Shown: piece by piece, positions 19,245 to 29,536 of the stretch
Layout: every line of letters begins with the position of its first letter
How positions within the stretch are numbered: the stretch's first letter is position 1
Origin: Grimontia celer
GTDB lineage: Bacteria > Pseudomonadota > Gammaproteobacteria > Enterobacterales > Vibrionaceae
Length of the DNA stretch: 64,000 bases
Direction: 5' to 3'
NCBI RefSeq assembly: GCF_900055185.1
Contig: NZ_FIZX01000007.1
Span: forward strand, 1-64,000
The notes under the pieces: model-generated
The model's input: the letters and a program-made list of their open reading frames with translations, nothing else
Databases searched by the model: none
Told to the model about the DNA's origin: nothing
Program-made: the position numbers and the translations under genes

Positions 19245-20006
19245 ATGTCATCTGTTGAAGATACCCAACCGCTCATCAGCCATCTTACCGAGCTGAGAGA
19301 TCGTCTGCTGCGTGCATTGCTGGCTGTGCTGGTGGTGTTCCTGGCACTGGTTTACTTTGCCAACGACATTTACACCTTCATTTCCGAGCCACTGGTTTCC
19401 CAGTTGCCGGAAGGTACCAGCATGATTGCGACGGATGTGGCCTCGCCCTTCTTCACACCCATCAAGCTGACCTTGGTGGTGTCGGTGTTCATTGCGGTGC
19501 CGATGATCCTCTATCAGGTCTGGGCATTTGTCGCTCCGGGCCTTTATAAGCATGAAAAGCGCCTGATTTTCCCGCTGTTAGCCTCCAGTTCATTGCTGTT
19601 TTACTGCGGTGTGGGGTTTGCTTACTTCGTGGTTTTCCCACTGGTATTTGGCTTTTTTACCTCGATCGCGCCGGTGGATGTTCAGATAGCCACAGACATT
19701 GCCAGCTATCTGGATTTCATTCTGGCGCTGTTTATGGCCTTTGGTCTGGCGTTTGAGATCCCGGTAGCGATTTTGCTGCTGACCTGGACGGGTGCGGTGG
19801 AGCCTGATGATCTGCGCAAGAAGCGCCCATACATCGTTGTAGCGGCGTTTGTGGTCGGTATGCTGCTAACACCACCAGACATCATTTCGCAGACGCTTCT
19901 GGCGATCCCTATGTGTCTGCTGTTTGAAGTCGGTCTTTTCTTCTCCCGCTTCTACAAACCGCGCGGTGAAGAAAACGAAGAGAATGAAGAGCAAAGCCAG
20001 GGTTAA
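19245..20006 (+). CDS. tatC: Sec-independent translocase subunit TatC
   Basis: A 253-residue inner-membrane protein with six predicted helices. The N-terminal [17 protein letters not shown] segment and the conserved PFFTPIKL and FGLAFEIPV regions identify TatC, which binds the twin-arginine motif. Start ATG 19245; tatB ends 35 bases upstream. A strong terminator follows the acidic tail. Confidence 0.97.
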   Translation: MSSVEDTQPLISHLTELRDRLLRALLAVLVVFLALVYFANDIYTFISEPLVSQLPEGTSMIATDVASPFFTPIKLTLVVSVFIAVPMILYQVWAFVAPGLYKHEKRLIFPLLASSSLLFYCGVGFAYFVVFPLVFGFFTSIAPVDVQIATDIASYLDFILALFMAFGLAFEIPVAILLLTWTGAVEPDDLRKKRPYIVVAAFVVGMLLTPPDIISQTLLAIPMCLLFEVGLFFSRFYKPRGEENEENEEQSQG

Positions 20007-20027
20007 TCTGAGCGTGTGCTGAACCGG

Positions 20028-20054
20028 AAAGCCAGTGATACACTGGCTTTTTTC
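20028..20054 (+). terminator. Terminator after tatC
   Basis: AAAGCCAGTG and CACTGGCTTT form a perfect 10-bp stem with an ATA loop followed by a T-run. It closes the ubi-tat transcription unit. Confidence 0.92.
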
Positions 20055-20083
20055 TTATTCAGATCAAATGAAAAGGATTGAGC

Positions 20084-20863
20084 GTGATTGATATTGGGGT
20101 GAACCTCACCAGTAGCCAGTTCGACAAAGACAGAGAAGACGTCCTGTCGCGCGCTAAAGAAGCCGGTATCAGTGCCATGGTGTTGACAGGTACGGATCTG
20201 GAATCCAGCCCAGAGGCTGCCGCTATGGCCGCATCTCTGCCGGGTTTTGCGTTTTCCACTGCCGGGGTTCATCCCCACGATGCCAAAACCGTGGACGATT
20301 TGACGCTGCCGTCTATCCGCGCTTTAGCCAATCAGCCTCAGGTGGTTGCAATTGGTGAGTGCGGGCTCGACTTTAACCGCGACTTTTCACCAAGGCCGCA
20401 GCAAGAGGCGGTGTTTGAAGCGCATCTTAAACTCGCCGTTGAGCTTAACATGCCAGTTTTTCTTCATTGCCGTGATGCCCATGAGCGCTTTATGGCCATT
20501 CTAACGCCTTACCTTGATAAGCTGCCTGGTGCCGTGCTGCACTGCTTTACGGGCTCTGAGGATGAGCTGAAAGCGTGCTTGCAAGCTGGGCTTTATATCG
20601 GCATTACCGGCTGGGTGTGCGATGAAAGGCGTGGTGAAGCCTTGCGTGCCATTGTGCCACTTATCCCTGATGACAAGCTGATGATTGAAACCGATGCACC
20701 GTATCTTTTGCCGCGGGATCTCAAGCCAAAACCCAAATCCCGTCGCAATGAACCCTGCTATTTGCCTCATATTGCATCAGAAATTGCTGCATTACGTCAG
20801 CAGGACACTGAGCAGTTGATCACACAAACCACCCTCAACACCCGTCGATTCTTTGGACTGTAA
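20084..20863 (+). CDS. tatD: TatD-family deoxyribonuclease
   Basis: A 259-residue metal-dependent nuclease of the amidohydrolase fold, closely following E. coli TatD ([13 protein letters not shown] at the N-terminus). Metal-site motifs are [21 protein letters not shown] (Glu), [20 protein letters not shown] (His residues) and [12 protein letters not shown] (Asp). GTG 20084 is preferred because AAGG lies seven bases upstream; a TTG at 20078 would add two residues. It follows the tatABC operon as in E. coli, although it is not part of the export machinery. Confidence 0.95.
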   Translation: MIDIGVNLTSSQFDKDREDVLSRAKEAGISAMVLTGTDLESSPEAAAMAASLPGFAFSTAGVHPHDAKTVDDLTLPSIRALANQPQVVAIGECGLDFNRDFSPRPQQEAVFEAHLKLAVELNMPVFLHCRDAHERFMAILTPYLDKLPGAVLHCFTGSEDELKACLQAGLYIGITGWVCDERRGEALRAIVPLIPDDKLMIETDAPYLLPRDLKPKPKSRRNEPCYLPHIASEIAALRQQDTEQLITQTTLNTRRFFGL

Positions 20864-20872
20864 CCGCTATGA

Positions 20873-21967
<1,095 letters not shown>

Positions 21968-21983
21968 GCCGACCTCCAATGAA

Positions 21984-22012
21984 AAAATGCCAGCGATTTG
22001 CTGGCATTTTTG
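21984..22012. terminator. Terminator between hemB and asnC
   Basis: AAAATGCCAGC pairs with GCTGGCATTTT around GATTT, ending in T on the plus strand; the A-run on the 5' side lets it work for the convergent asnC gene as well. Confidence 0.9.
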
Positions 22013-22036
22013 TCTCTGGTCGCCGGAGTTACTCAA

Positions 22037-22498
22037 TTAAGGCGCGACATTCCGCTTAATGGGGTTTTGCAGCGAGATAAGGGTTTCTGTCGATTGCACT
22101 TCATCTATCGCCTGAAGTTTATCAATCAGCACGTATTGCAGCTCTTCAATCGATCGGCACATCAGTTTGACAAAGATGTTATAGGCACCCGTGGTGTAAT
22201 AGGCTTCCACCACTTCATCAAGTTGTTGAAGCTTTTCCAGCGCCGAGTGGTAATCCCTTGCGGCATAGAGGTTGATGCCGATAAAACAGCACACATCGTA
22301 TCCGAGCGCTTTGGTGTTCACCAAAACCTCGGTGCCGGTGATGATGCCTGCCGATTTCATTTTTTCGACCCGCACGTGCACTGTTGCCGGACTGACAGAA
22401 AAACGTTTCCCCATTTCCGCATAAGGCACTTTGGCATCAGCCATCAGGGTTCGCAGAATTTGGCGATCTAAATCATCTAATTTTGCAATCTCATTCAT
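22037..22498 (-). CDS. asnC: Lrp/AsnC-family transcriptional regulator AsnC
   Basis: A 153-residue regulator very close to E. coli AsnC, with an N-terminal helix-turn-helix (VPYAEMGKRFSVSPATVHVRVEKMKSAGII) and a RAM effector domain containing EAYYTTGAYNIFVKLMCRS. E. coli AsnC responds to asparagine and controls asnA, which in E. coli lies next to it; here asnA is absent and the divergent neighbour is a GGDEF/EAL gene. The regulon is therefore uncertain. Confidence 0.93.
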   Translation of the reverse strand: MNEIAKLDDLDRQILRTLMADAKVPYAEMGKRFSVSPATVHVRVEKMKSAGIITGTEVLVNTKALGYDVCCFIGINLYAARDYHSALEKLQQLDEVVEAYYTTGAYNIFVKLMCRSIEELQYVLIDKLQAIDEVQSTETLISLQNPIKRNVAP

Positions 22499-22618
22499 AG
22501 CGATTCACTAAACTCCATGTTACCCGCAGTTTCCGTGCATGAAACTTGACCAATTGATAGCCCTCCCAATACCGTGTGGTACAACTGATACAGAATTAAG
22601 ACAGCTCTACTTTATTCT

Positions 22619-25600
22619 ATGCGCCAATTACTTAAGTGGCTTTTTGTTACTGTTCTCTTTCTTCAAAGCGGCGCAGCACTAGCAGCCTATCAGGTTCTCG
22701 CCATTCATTCCTACCATCCGGACTTTTTCTGGACGGAATCCATTGTTCGTGGAATCGAGAAGGGTATTGAAGGGCAGGACATTGTTGTTGAGCACACCTA
22801 TCTCGATACCAAGCGAATCCAATCCCCTGATTATCATGAAGAACTGAAACGTCTCTATCTGACTCGCCTTGAGGAGCACCGCTATGATGCCGTGCTGACC
22901 ACAGATAATGCCGCACTCTGGCTGGTCAACGAACTCTCTGAAGAAATTGGCAATGTGCCTGTGGTGTTTTCCGGATTAAACAGTGCCAGTCTCGAACCGT
23001 ATCAGAGCATCAATATGCTCGGGGGCGTTGAAGAGTTGATTAACGTGCCCGCCAACGTTTCGTTGATTAAAAACCTTCACCCCGAAACTGAACGTGTTTG
23101 GCTCGCACTGGATGATGCTTATTCCAGCCGCCAGTACTGGCAGGCCATCTCACGTCAGTTGGACAGCGCCACTGAGTTGGGTGTCGACATACGCCGCATG
23201 CACAAAGTGAGCTTTGAGCAGTTGGTTGAGCAGAGCGCCGCGCTGGAAGAGGGCGATGTGATTCTGTTTGTTTCCTTCTTCAAAGATGCCAATGGCGACT
23301 TTATGGAGCATGGCGATTTGCTCACCAAGGTCACGCAAGCGACCACGGTGCCGGTTTACGGCGCGAACAGTTTTATGCTGCCTTACGGCATTGTCGGCGG
23401 AATCATGGTGGATGGCGAACACCACGGCAAAGTGCAGGCAGGCCTATTGGTTGAAGCGCTAAACAGTGGTGAAATGCCAAAGATTATTTCTGACGCCAAT
23501 CAGCTTATCTTTGAATACGATGTCGCCAAAAAGCGTCATATCGACATAAGACAGTTTCCTCAAGCCACTATCAACAACCAGCCGCCTTCTTTCTGGCAAG
23601 CCAATCGTGATGCGGTGTTGAGTAGTCTTGCCATCATGTTTATCGCTATGGTGATCATTGGCATTCTCACCAAGCACATGAACCGTCAAAAGCAAGGCGA
23701 GCGGGCATTGGCACAAAGCCGGGCATTGTTCAAAGGCGTGTTTGATCAAAGCCATCAATATATTGCGTTGCTGGATTATCAAGGGCGTGTGATTTCCGCC
23801 AACGGTGCATTCCAGCGTTTGTTTCCCGAGTTTGGCAATCGCGGTTTCTTGCCATTATGGCGCTGGTCAGAATGGCTCAGTGCAGACAGGCTAAAACTTC
23901 ACCTTGAATCCTTGATTGAAGGACAGGCGAGCCGCTTTGAAGTTTGTCTTTTGTCCGAGCAGCAAAACGAGGTGATTTTGGACGTGGCGCTCAAAGCCTT
24001 GCCGGATCACAGCCACGCCGACGCGCAAATTTTGTTTGAAGCCCGCGATATCAGCCAGCGAAAACTGGCAGAGCAGAAGCTTCAGCGTAGTGAGGTGGAA
24101 TATCGCATGCTCTATGAGCAGCAGCCTGTGATGCTACTGACCATCGATCAGCAATCGCGTATTCAGTCCGTGAACCAGTGCACCACGGAATGGTTGGGCT
24201 TTTCTAAACGTCATATGCTTGGGCACAAAGTGACAGACTTTTATGCCGATGACAGCCTGCCGCCAAGAAGCCTTTTGAACGGTAAAGATCGGGAGCGGTT
24301 TGGGATCCGTCGCCGTGAAATCCGTTACCGCACCAGTGATGGCAAAGAGCGCTGGATTCGAGAAAGTATTCGTTCGACTCAGGTGCAATCGCAACTTTTG
24401 TTAGTGGGAGAGGACATCACGGAAAACCGCCGAATGGAGCAGCAACTTCGTTATCAGGCGCAACATGATTTCCTGACTGGTTTGCTGAACCGCAACTACT
24501 TTGAAGCCAGATTGGTTGATGTACTGGGCACCTTGACTGAAAACGGCGCGGTTCACGCCATGTTCTATATCGATCTCGACCAGTTCCGCGTGATTAACGA
24601 TACTGTGGGGCATGAGGCGGGTGATGAAGCGCTCAAGCAAACGGCGCAGGTTCTGCGTGAGTTGCTGCCTATTGGTGCGACACTGGCGCGTCTTGGCGGT
24701 GATGAGTTTGCAGTGATTTGCTATGACTGCAATGAGCAGGACGCGCTTGATCAGGGCAGAAAAATTCTCGATACCCTAAGTGAACTCGACTTTTACTGGA
24801 AGAATACTCGCCTCGCGCTTGGTTGTTCTGTTGGTATCCGGATGTTGGATAAAACCGCGGGCACGCCTCAGCAAGTGCATGCTCAGGCTGATACAGCTTG
24901 TTATGCTGCCAAGCATGATGGCCGCAGTCGGGTTCACCTCTATCGTCCGGACGATCAGGAACTTCGCCGCCATGAGCGCGAAATGTCTTTTGTCAGCAAA
25001 ATCCATGATGCTTTGGCAGAAGACCGTTTCGAGGTTTATGCCCAGCCGATTGTCAGCGTTACTTCCCATTTGAAAGAGAAACTCTATTTCGAAGTCTTGG
25101 TGCGGATGCGTGACACTCAAGGTGAGAATGTGGCTCCAGGACAGTTTATACCTGCTGCCGAGCGCTACAATATGGCGCATTTGATTGATAAGCGGGTGAT
25201 TGAGAAAACCTTGGGGTGGTTTGAGCGTTATCCTGAATATGTCGATTCCGTAGGTATGGTGTCGATCAACCTTTCCGGCCGCTCCATGAGCGATGAAGGT
25301 TTTATCCAGTTCCTGATTGAAGCGCTCAGAACCAGCACCATTCCAAGTACATCAATCAGTCTCGAAATCACGGAAACGGCGGCGATAGGCAACCTCAGTG
25401 ATGCGATTGAGTTGTTCAAAAAGCTTAAACAACTGGGCTGCACCATCGCGCTGGATGATTTTGGCTCTGGGCTTTCATCATTTGGCTACCTCAAGCGCCT
25501 TCCAGTCGACATCATCAAGATTGACGGCCAATTCGTGCGGGATATCGCCGAGGATGAAACGGACTATGTGATGGTGCGGGCGATTCACCAACTGGCGACC

Positions 25601-25768
25601 CAGATGGGCAAGAAAACCGTGGCAGAGTTTGTGGAAAATGATGCCATCTTGATGCGCTTGCGCTCACTGGGTGTCGATTATGCGCAAGGCTATTTCTTCA
25701 GCGTGCCGAAACCAATGGAGCAGCTTATTCTCGAAGCAGTAGCCAGTGAAAAAGAAGCGACGTTCTAG
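22619..25768 (+). CDS. Periplasmic-sensor PAS/GGDEF/EAL protein (c-di-GMP turnover)
   Basis: A 1049-residue membrane protein. It has a signal peptide (MRQLLKWLFVTVLFLQSGAA), a periplasmic ABC_sub_bind-type domain (~25-325, YQVLAIHSYHPDFFWTE at its start), a membrane helix near 335-355, two PAS-like modules (~365-600), a GGDEF domain with intact RLGGDEF, and a C-terminal EAL domain. The EAL motif is EVL, but the catalytic glutamate and NLS, ITET, DDFGSG and KIDGQFV motifs remain, so phosphodiesterase activity is plausible. No RxxD inhibitory site precedes GGDEF. Signal unknown. It is divergent from asnC with 120 bases between. Confidence 0.92.
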   Translation: MRQLLKWLFVTVLFLQSGAALAAYQVLAIHSYHPDFFWTESIVRGIEKGIEGQDIVVEHTYLDTKRIQSPDYHEELKRLYLTRLEEHRYDAVLTTDNAALWLVNELSEEIGNVPVVFSGLNSASLEPYQSINMLGGVEELINVPANVSLIKNLHPETERVWLALDDAYSSRQYWQAISRQLDSATELGVDIRRMHKVSFEQLVEQSAALEEGDVILFVSFFKDANGDFMEHGDLLTKVTQATTVPVYGANSFMLPYGIVGGIMVDGEHHGKVQAGLLVEALNSGEMPKIISDANQLIFEYDVAKKRHIDIRQFPQATINNQPPSFWQANRDAVLSSLAIMFIAMVIIGILTKHMNRQKQGERALAQSRALFKGVFDQSHQYIALLDYQGRVISANGAFQRLFPEFGNRGFLPLWRWSEWLSADRLKLHLESLIEGQASRFEVCLLSEQQNEVILDVALKALPDHSHADAQILFEARDISQRKLAEQKLQRSEVEYRMLYEQQPVMLLTIDQQSRIQSVNQCTTEWLGFSKRHMLGHKVTDFYADDSLPPRSLLNGKDRERFGIRRREIRYRTSDGKERWIRESIRSTQVQSQLLLVGEDITENRRMEQQLRYQAQHDFLTGLLNRNYFEARLVDVLGTLTENGAVHAMFYIDLDQFRVINDTVGHEAGDEALKQTAQVLRELLPIGATLARLGGDEFAVICYDCNEQDALDQGRKILDTLSELDFYWKNTRLALGCSVGIRMLDKTAGTPQQVHAQADTACYAAKHDGRSRVHLYRPDDQELRRHEREMSFVSKIHDALAEDRFEVYAQPIVSVTSHLKEKLYFEVLVRMRDTQGENVAPGQFIPAAERYNMAHLIDKRVIEKTLGWFERYPEYVDSVGMVSINLSGRSMSDEGFIQFLIEALRTSTIPSTSISLEITETAAIGNLSDAIELFKKLKQLGCTIALDDFGSGLSSFGYLKRLPVDIIKIDGQFVRDIAEDETDYVMVRAIHQLATQMGKKTVAEFVENDAILMRLRSLGVDYAQGYFFSVPKPMEQLILEAVASEKEATF

Positions 25769-25818
25769 TAGGGCATCGCGGCCAATTTTCTCTTTCTCTT
25801 AGAACCCTATCCTTTCGT

Positions 25819-25869
25819 TATATACCCAAACGACCTGAATCCTGCATCTTCACGTCGTTTGGGTATATA
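25819..25869. repeat. 16-bp palindromic repeat (TATATACCCAAACGAC type)
   Basis: TATATACCCAAACGAC (25819-25834) and GTCGTTTGGGTATATA (25854-25869) are a perfect 16-bp inverted repeat around 19 bases. The right half recurs at 41900-41925 with 22 of 26 positions identical. Such ATACCCAAA/TTTGGGTAT palindromes are, as I recall, dispersed in many vibrio genomes. It lies in the 130-base gap before rsmJ. Confidence 0.8.
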
Positions 25870-25900
25870 CTCTCGGCGAATATTACGCTGGAGAACCCAG

Positions 25901-26671
25901 GTGCAGATAGCTTTAACCTGCGAAGCGCCAGAACGCGCTGACATCCTTAACGAGATTGCCAACCGTTGGGGACTGACCCACGATGAGAACGCCCTTTTTG
26001 CGTTGGTACTGACCGAAAACCAATTGGAGCTTCGAAAGCTGGACGAGCCAAAGCTCGGCGCGGTTTTTGTCGATTTGGTGGGCGGTGCTGTTGGTCATCG
26101 TCGTAAATTCGGAGGCGGGAAAGGGCAGTCGATTGCTAAAGCAGTCGGACTCAACAAAGGCGCGACGCCAACGGTGTTGGATGCCACAGCAGGATTGGGG
26201 CGCGATGCTTTTGTGCTGGCTTCTCTTGGCTGTAAGGTACAGATGGTTGAACGTCATCCTGTGGTTGCGGCGCTGCTGGATGATGGCCTTGCCCGTGCCA
26301 AAGTGGATCCGGAAATCGGCGGTTGGGTGAGTGAGCGCATGTCGCTTCTGCATGCATCAAGCCATGACGCACTGATGAAGCTTGTTGATGACGAAAATTT
26401 GGAACGCCCGGATGTGGTGTATCTCGACCCCATGTATCCGCACAAGAAAAAGTCAGCATTGGTGAAAAAAGAGATGCGTGTTTTCCAGTCGCTGGTGGGC
26501 GCGGATGATGACGCTGATGAGCTGTATGAGCCTGCTTATACACTGGCGACCAAGCGTGTGGTGGTAAAGCGTCCGGATTATGCTGAGTTTCTGGCCGGTA
26601 AAACGCCGTCTACTCAAATTGAAACCAAGAAGAACCGCTTTGATGTCTATGTGAAAGCGGCGATGCGATAG
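25901..26671 (+). CDS. rsmJ: 16S rRNA (guanine1516-N2)-methyltransferase RsmJ
   Basis: A 257-residue SAM-dependent methyltransferase. RsmJ signatures are visible: [21 protein letters not shown], the SAM site [19 protein letters not shown], and the catalytic [23 protein letters not shown] 25901 is chosen because GGAG lies eight bases upstream; a frame opening at 25859 begins inside the palindromic repeat. Single gene. Confidence 0.94.
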   Translation: MQIALTCEAPERADILNEIANRWGLTHDENALFALVLTENQLELRKLDEPKLGAVFVDLVGGAVGHRRKFGGGKGQSIAKAVGLNKGATPTVLDATAGLGRDAFVLASLGCKVQMVERHPVVAALLDDGLARAKVDPEIGGWVSERMSLLHASSHDALMKLVDDENLERPDVVYLDPMYPHKKKSALVKKEMRVFQSLVGADDDADELYEPAYTLATKRVVVKRPDYAEFLAGKTPSTQIETKKNRFDVYVKAAMR

Positions 26672-26718
26672 TCCCCATCACCAAAGGTCAACAGACCCTA
26701 GATTCCCCTTCACCAGAA

Positions 26719-26745
26719 ACCAAAACGCCTCCGAAGCGGAGGCGT
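26719..26745 (-). terminator. Terminator of the 30-residue membrane protein gene
   Basis: ACGCCTCCG/CGGAGGCGT is a perfect 9-bp stem. Read on the minus strand it is followed by TTTTGGTTT. It lies just downstream of the small ORF at 26856-26764 and may also stop rsmJ transcripts. Confidence 0.8.
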
Positions 26746-26763
26746 GGGGTGCAAAGGGTCGGA

Positions 26764-26856
26764 TTACTCCATACCTTTAACCAGCAGAACTGTCAGTAGA
26801 CCAGTAACAACTGAAACCAACAGGCCTGACACCAGGATCCAAGGTAACATATCCAT
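26764..26856 (-). CDS. Very small membrane protein (30 aa)
   Basis: A minus-strand ORF, ATG at 26856 and TAA at 26764, encodes MDMLPWILVSGLLVSVVTGL and ends TVLLVKGME, a single hydrophobic helix with a short charged end. It is followed directly by a terminator, which supports a real transcription unit. The ribosome-binding site is poor. It is of the size of CydX/YbgT-type accessory peptides, but no partner is nearby and I do not recognise the family. Confidence 0.55.
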   Translation of the reverse strand: MDMLPWILVSGLLVSVVTGLLTVLLVKGME

Positions 26857-26940
26857 GATGGGCGGGCTCACTTTCAAAAGGGATTGGCAAAGCCGACGCC
26901 ATTTGTTGCTCATACTGACTGATAAAAGCCTGCAAATTGA

Positions 26941-26968
26941 TTAACAACTGAAACCGGCAAATTATAAT
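26941..26968. promoter_or_regulatory. AT-rich promoter candidate in the 26857-27093 gap
   Basis: TTAACA (26941-26946), 16 bases, then TATAAT (26963-26968) make a near-consensus sigma-70 promoter on the plus strand. Because ATTATAAT is a palindrome, a minus-strand promoter (TTATCA, 18 bases, TATAAT) for the 30-residue ORF is equally possible. On the plus strand a transcript would run ~145 bases to the hairpin at 27094-27120, with a weaker hairpin AAACAAC/GTTGTTT near 27050. No other feature was seen in this gap. Confidence 0.4.
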
Positions 26969-27093
26969 TTGTTACGCCCCTATTTGATAACAGCTACTTT
27001 GTCTTAACAATGGCTGGTAAATAGCAGTTAATCATTATTAACAGCTTGAAACAACTTGGGTTGTTTTTAGGTCTAACCGTGTTAATCGTGAAT

Positions 27094-27120
27094 AAAAAAA
27101 CGCCCTTTCGGGCGTTTTTT
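27094..27120. terminator. Bidirectional terminator after hemY
   Basis: CGCCC-TTTC-GGGCG flanked by A-run and T-run on either side, so it can act in both directions. It ends the hemCDXY operon on the minus strand. Confidence 0.9.
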
Positions 27121-27134
27121 GTTCGTGAAATGTT

Positions 27135-28322
27135 TCACTCTTTGTGAGGTAGTGCAAGCTTGAGTGCTTCGCGGGAAAGACTGTTCGCAGCACCGGACTC
27201 GTTAAGCTTTTCAAGTGTATCCACCAGCCAAGCGTAATCGGTCACATCAGGACGGATTTCCAGCGCTTTTTCAAAGTGAGTGCGCGCCTCTGCCCATTTT
27301 CCTTCACGGAAATAAAGCTGACCCAATGCGCTGTGTGTCACGGGGTTATTCTCGTTGTAGCGCAGCAGATCCTGAAGTTTGAGAATGGCCGGATGGTAAT
27401 CAGGCAGTTTCAGTTCAGGCACCAGAGAGATCAGGGTTTCATCCGGATGCTTTTTCAGGTTTTCACGTAAAATGATGTAAGCCTCTGAATCGGCATGACG
27501 TGAAATCAGTTGTTTGACCAGACAGGCAATCAGCTTAGGTTGCTGACGTGCCGCGCGGCTTAGGCTGTTCCAGTGAGCCAGAAGGCCGTCACTGCCTTTC
27601 TGGGTCGCTATGTGAGCCATGAGGCCACACTCAGCTTTCAACTCCAGCTTTTCTGCTTCGCTGTCTGTCACCGCTTTCACACGTTTCAGCGATGGCATCA
27701 AGCGCAGTAAAGCTTGCCAGTCCTGAAGCTGCAGGTAGGTGTCTTTCAGTAAGTTCAGCAGAATCGGGTTACGCGGATTGGCATCGACCAGCCCTTGAAG
27801 GCTCGCGAGCGCTTCTTCATATTGGCCTTGGCGGAACTGCAGCTTGGCGCGGGTTAGTGAGGTTGCCAGACGATCAGTCCCAAAGTCCGACGCCTGTTGG
27901 AGGTAACGGTCTCGGCTATCGACGTCACCACGGCCTTGTGCCGCTTCTGCTGCCGCCAGATAGTTCAGCAAAGGGGCATCGCTGTGGGCAGCCCCTTTCA
28001 TCACAAGTTTCTCTGACTGTTTCCAGTCACCTTCCAGCAGTTTCAGCAAGCCATCGTTGGTCAGCGCGCGTGCTTTCTTACTCTTACGGCCGGAAAACCA
28101 GCCGCGGGTGGAGCTTGAAAGCGAGAAGATTTTGCGAATGAGCCATTCAAGGATGAACAGTGCAGCAAAAGCGAACACCACCAGAATGATAAGCGTGGAT
28201 ACACTCATCTCGAAGGTTTGGTTGGCCGCGGAAATCAGAACATAACCCTGATTACCCGCCAGATCCGGCCCGACAATCAGGCCTGCAATCAGTGCGATAA
28301 CCAGCAGGAGAATTTTAATCAT
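27135..28322 (-). CDS. hemY: Heme biosynthesis protein HemY (TPR membrane protein)
   Basis: A 395-residue protein with two N-terminal membrane helices (~2-22 and ~42-62), then TPR-like helical repeats facing the cytoplasm (for example NPVTHSALGQLYFREGKWAEARTHFEKALEI). This is the enterobacterial/vibrio HemY of the hemCDXY operon, not the protoporphyrinogen oxidase of the same name. Its precise role is unclear. It overlaps hemX by four bases. Confidence 0.93.
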   Translation of the reverse strand: MIKILLLVIALIAGLIVGPDLAGNQGYVLISAANQTFEMSVSTLIILVVFAFAALFILEWLIRKIFSLSSSTRGWFSGRKSKKARALTNDGLLKLLEGDWKQSEKLVMKGAAHSDAPLLNYLAAAEAAQGRGDVDSRDRYLQQASDFGTDRLATSLTRAKLQFRQGQYEEALASLQGLVDANPRNPILLNLLKDTYLQLQDWQALLRLMPSLKRVKAVTDSEAEKLELKAECGLMAHIATQKGSDGLLAHWNSLSRAARQQPKLIACLVKQLISRHADSEAYIILRENLKKHPDETLISLVPELKLPDYHPAILKLQDLLRYNENNPVTHSALGQLYFREGKWAEARTHFEKALEIRPDVTDYAWLVDTLEKLNESGAANSLSREALKLALPHKE

Positions 28323-29536
28323 TGGTTATTCTCCCCGGTTTGCAGTGGCGCTAAATCGCGGCGCAGACGGTCAGCCAGCATGTCACTAATCAGTGCTTGG
28401 CTTTCCAGTGCCTCAGGGTAGCTCACCTCGATGGTTTGCTGGCTTAGGTTGGTCAAGGTCGCAACGAAGCTCTTGGTAATGTCAGCGTCTTGATTGTAGA
28501 AACGCTCTGCCCACTCCTTCGCAGTTTTCAGTGACTCCGCATACAGGCGGCCATTCTCGCGATATACCGAGGTCACCGCCTGATCCAGTTTAGCCTTGAG
28601 GTTTTCCTGTAGGTAGAAAGTCTGCGCCGGGGTGAGCAGTGGTACCACATCGCCTTCGCGCTTGCGGTAGGTGATGAACTGACCGACGAAATCACTGAAT
28701 GAAGCTTTCAGGTTTTGCTGCCAGTCGTCGACATTGCCAGAAACCTGTTGCGGCGCCACATCCTCTGCTTCAGGCATAATGGCATTGGCCAACGGCAGTT
28801 TGTCGACTTCCTGCTGTAGCGAGTTCAGGCGAAGCACAATACCGTCGCGGTCAATGCGCTTCACGGCTTTTAGCTGTTGGATGTCTTTTGCCATCGCCTG
28901 ACGGATAGGCGTCAGCGACGGATCATTAAGCTCAGCAATGCGCTGATCGGCATTTTGCATCAGGGTGGTGGCAGTCAGCACGTCTTGTTCCAGCCAAAGC
29001 TTGCGTGCGGCCTGATTCACTAGGTAATCCGCTTCTGCTAACAGCCAGTCATTTGGACGACGGCCTTTCACATCAGCCAGCGCTGATTGCAAGCTCTGGA
29101 TAGTGGTGTCCTGCTGTTCAATCAGCACCTGGGTATCCTGTACGGCCTTTTTTACCGCTTCCTGACTTTGTTTTTCGCTGTTAGCCAGCGCCGATTTCAG
29201 TGAGCTGATTTCATCCGTCAATGCAGAGATATTGGCCGTTAGCTGCTGGCTTTGCTGGTGGCCGTGGTAGTAAAGGCCACCGCCGAGGGCAATCACCAAA
29301 ACAATGGCGACAATAGAGAGTTTGTTACCCCTTTTTTTCTCTTTGGCCTGAGGAGGCGGAGTTGCTGTGTTTTTGTCACTGGCCGGCGTATCAGCAGGCG
29401 TGGACTTGGCAGCAGACTTTTCGGTCGCGGAAGGCTTACCATTTTGCTTGGAAGACGATGGCGTTTCCTTGCCGGTAGGGGATGCTGGCGCCGACGTGTC
29501 TTTATCCGTGCCTGATGTCTTATTGTTGTCTGTCAT
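28319..29536 (-). CDS. hemX: HemX, putative uroporphyrinogen-III C-methyltransferase-like membrane protein
   Basis: A 405-residue protein: a low-complexity Lys/Ser/Thr/Pro-rich cytoplasmic N-terminus (~1-70), one membrane helix (KLSIVAIVLVIALGGGLYY), a coiled coil and a periplasmic HemX domain (NDWLLAEADYLVNQAARKLWLEQD). The methyltransferase name is historical; no SAM-binding motif is evident. Third gene of hemCDXY, overlapping hemD by 17 bases. Confidence 0.93.
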   Translation of the reverse strand: MTDNNKTSGTDKDTSAPASPTGKETPSSSKQNGKPSATEKSAAKSTPADTPASDKNTATPPPQAKEKKRGNKLSIVAIVLVIALGGGLYYHGHQQSQQLTANISALTDEISSLKSALANSEKQSQEAVKKAVQDTQVLIEQQDTTIQSLQSALADVKGRRPNDWLLAEADYLVNQAARKLWLEQDVLTATTLMQNADQRIAELNDPSLTPIRQAMAKDIQQLKAVKRIDRDGIVLRLNSLQQEVDKLPLANAIMPEAEDVAPQQVSGNVDDWQQNLKASFSDFVGQFITYRKREGDVVPLLTPAQTFYLQENLKAKLDQAVTSVYRENGRLYAESLKTAKEWAERFYNQDADITKSFVATLTNLSQQTIEVSYPEALESQALISDMLADRLRRDLAPLQTGENNQ

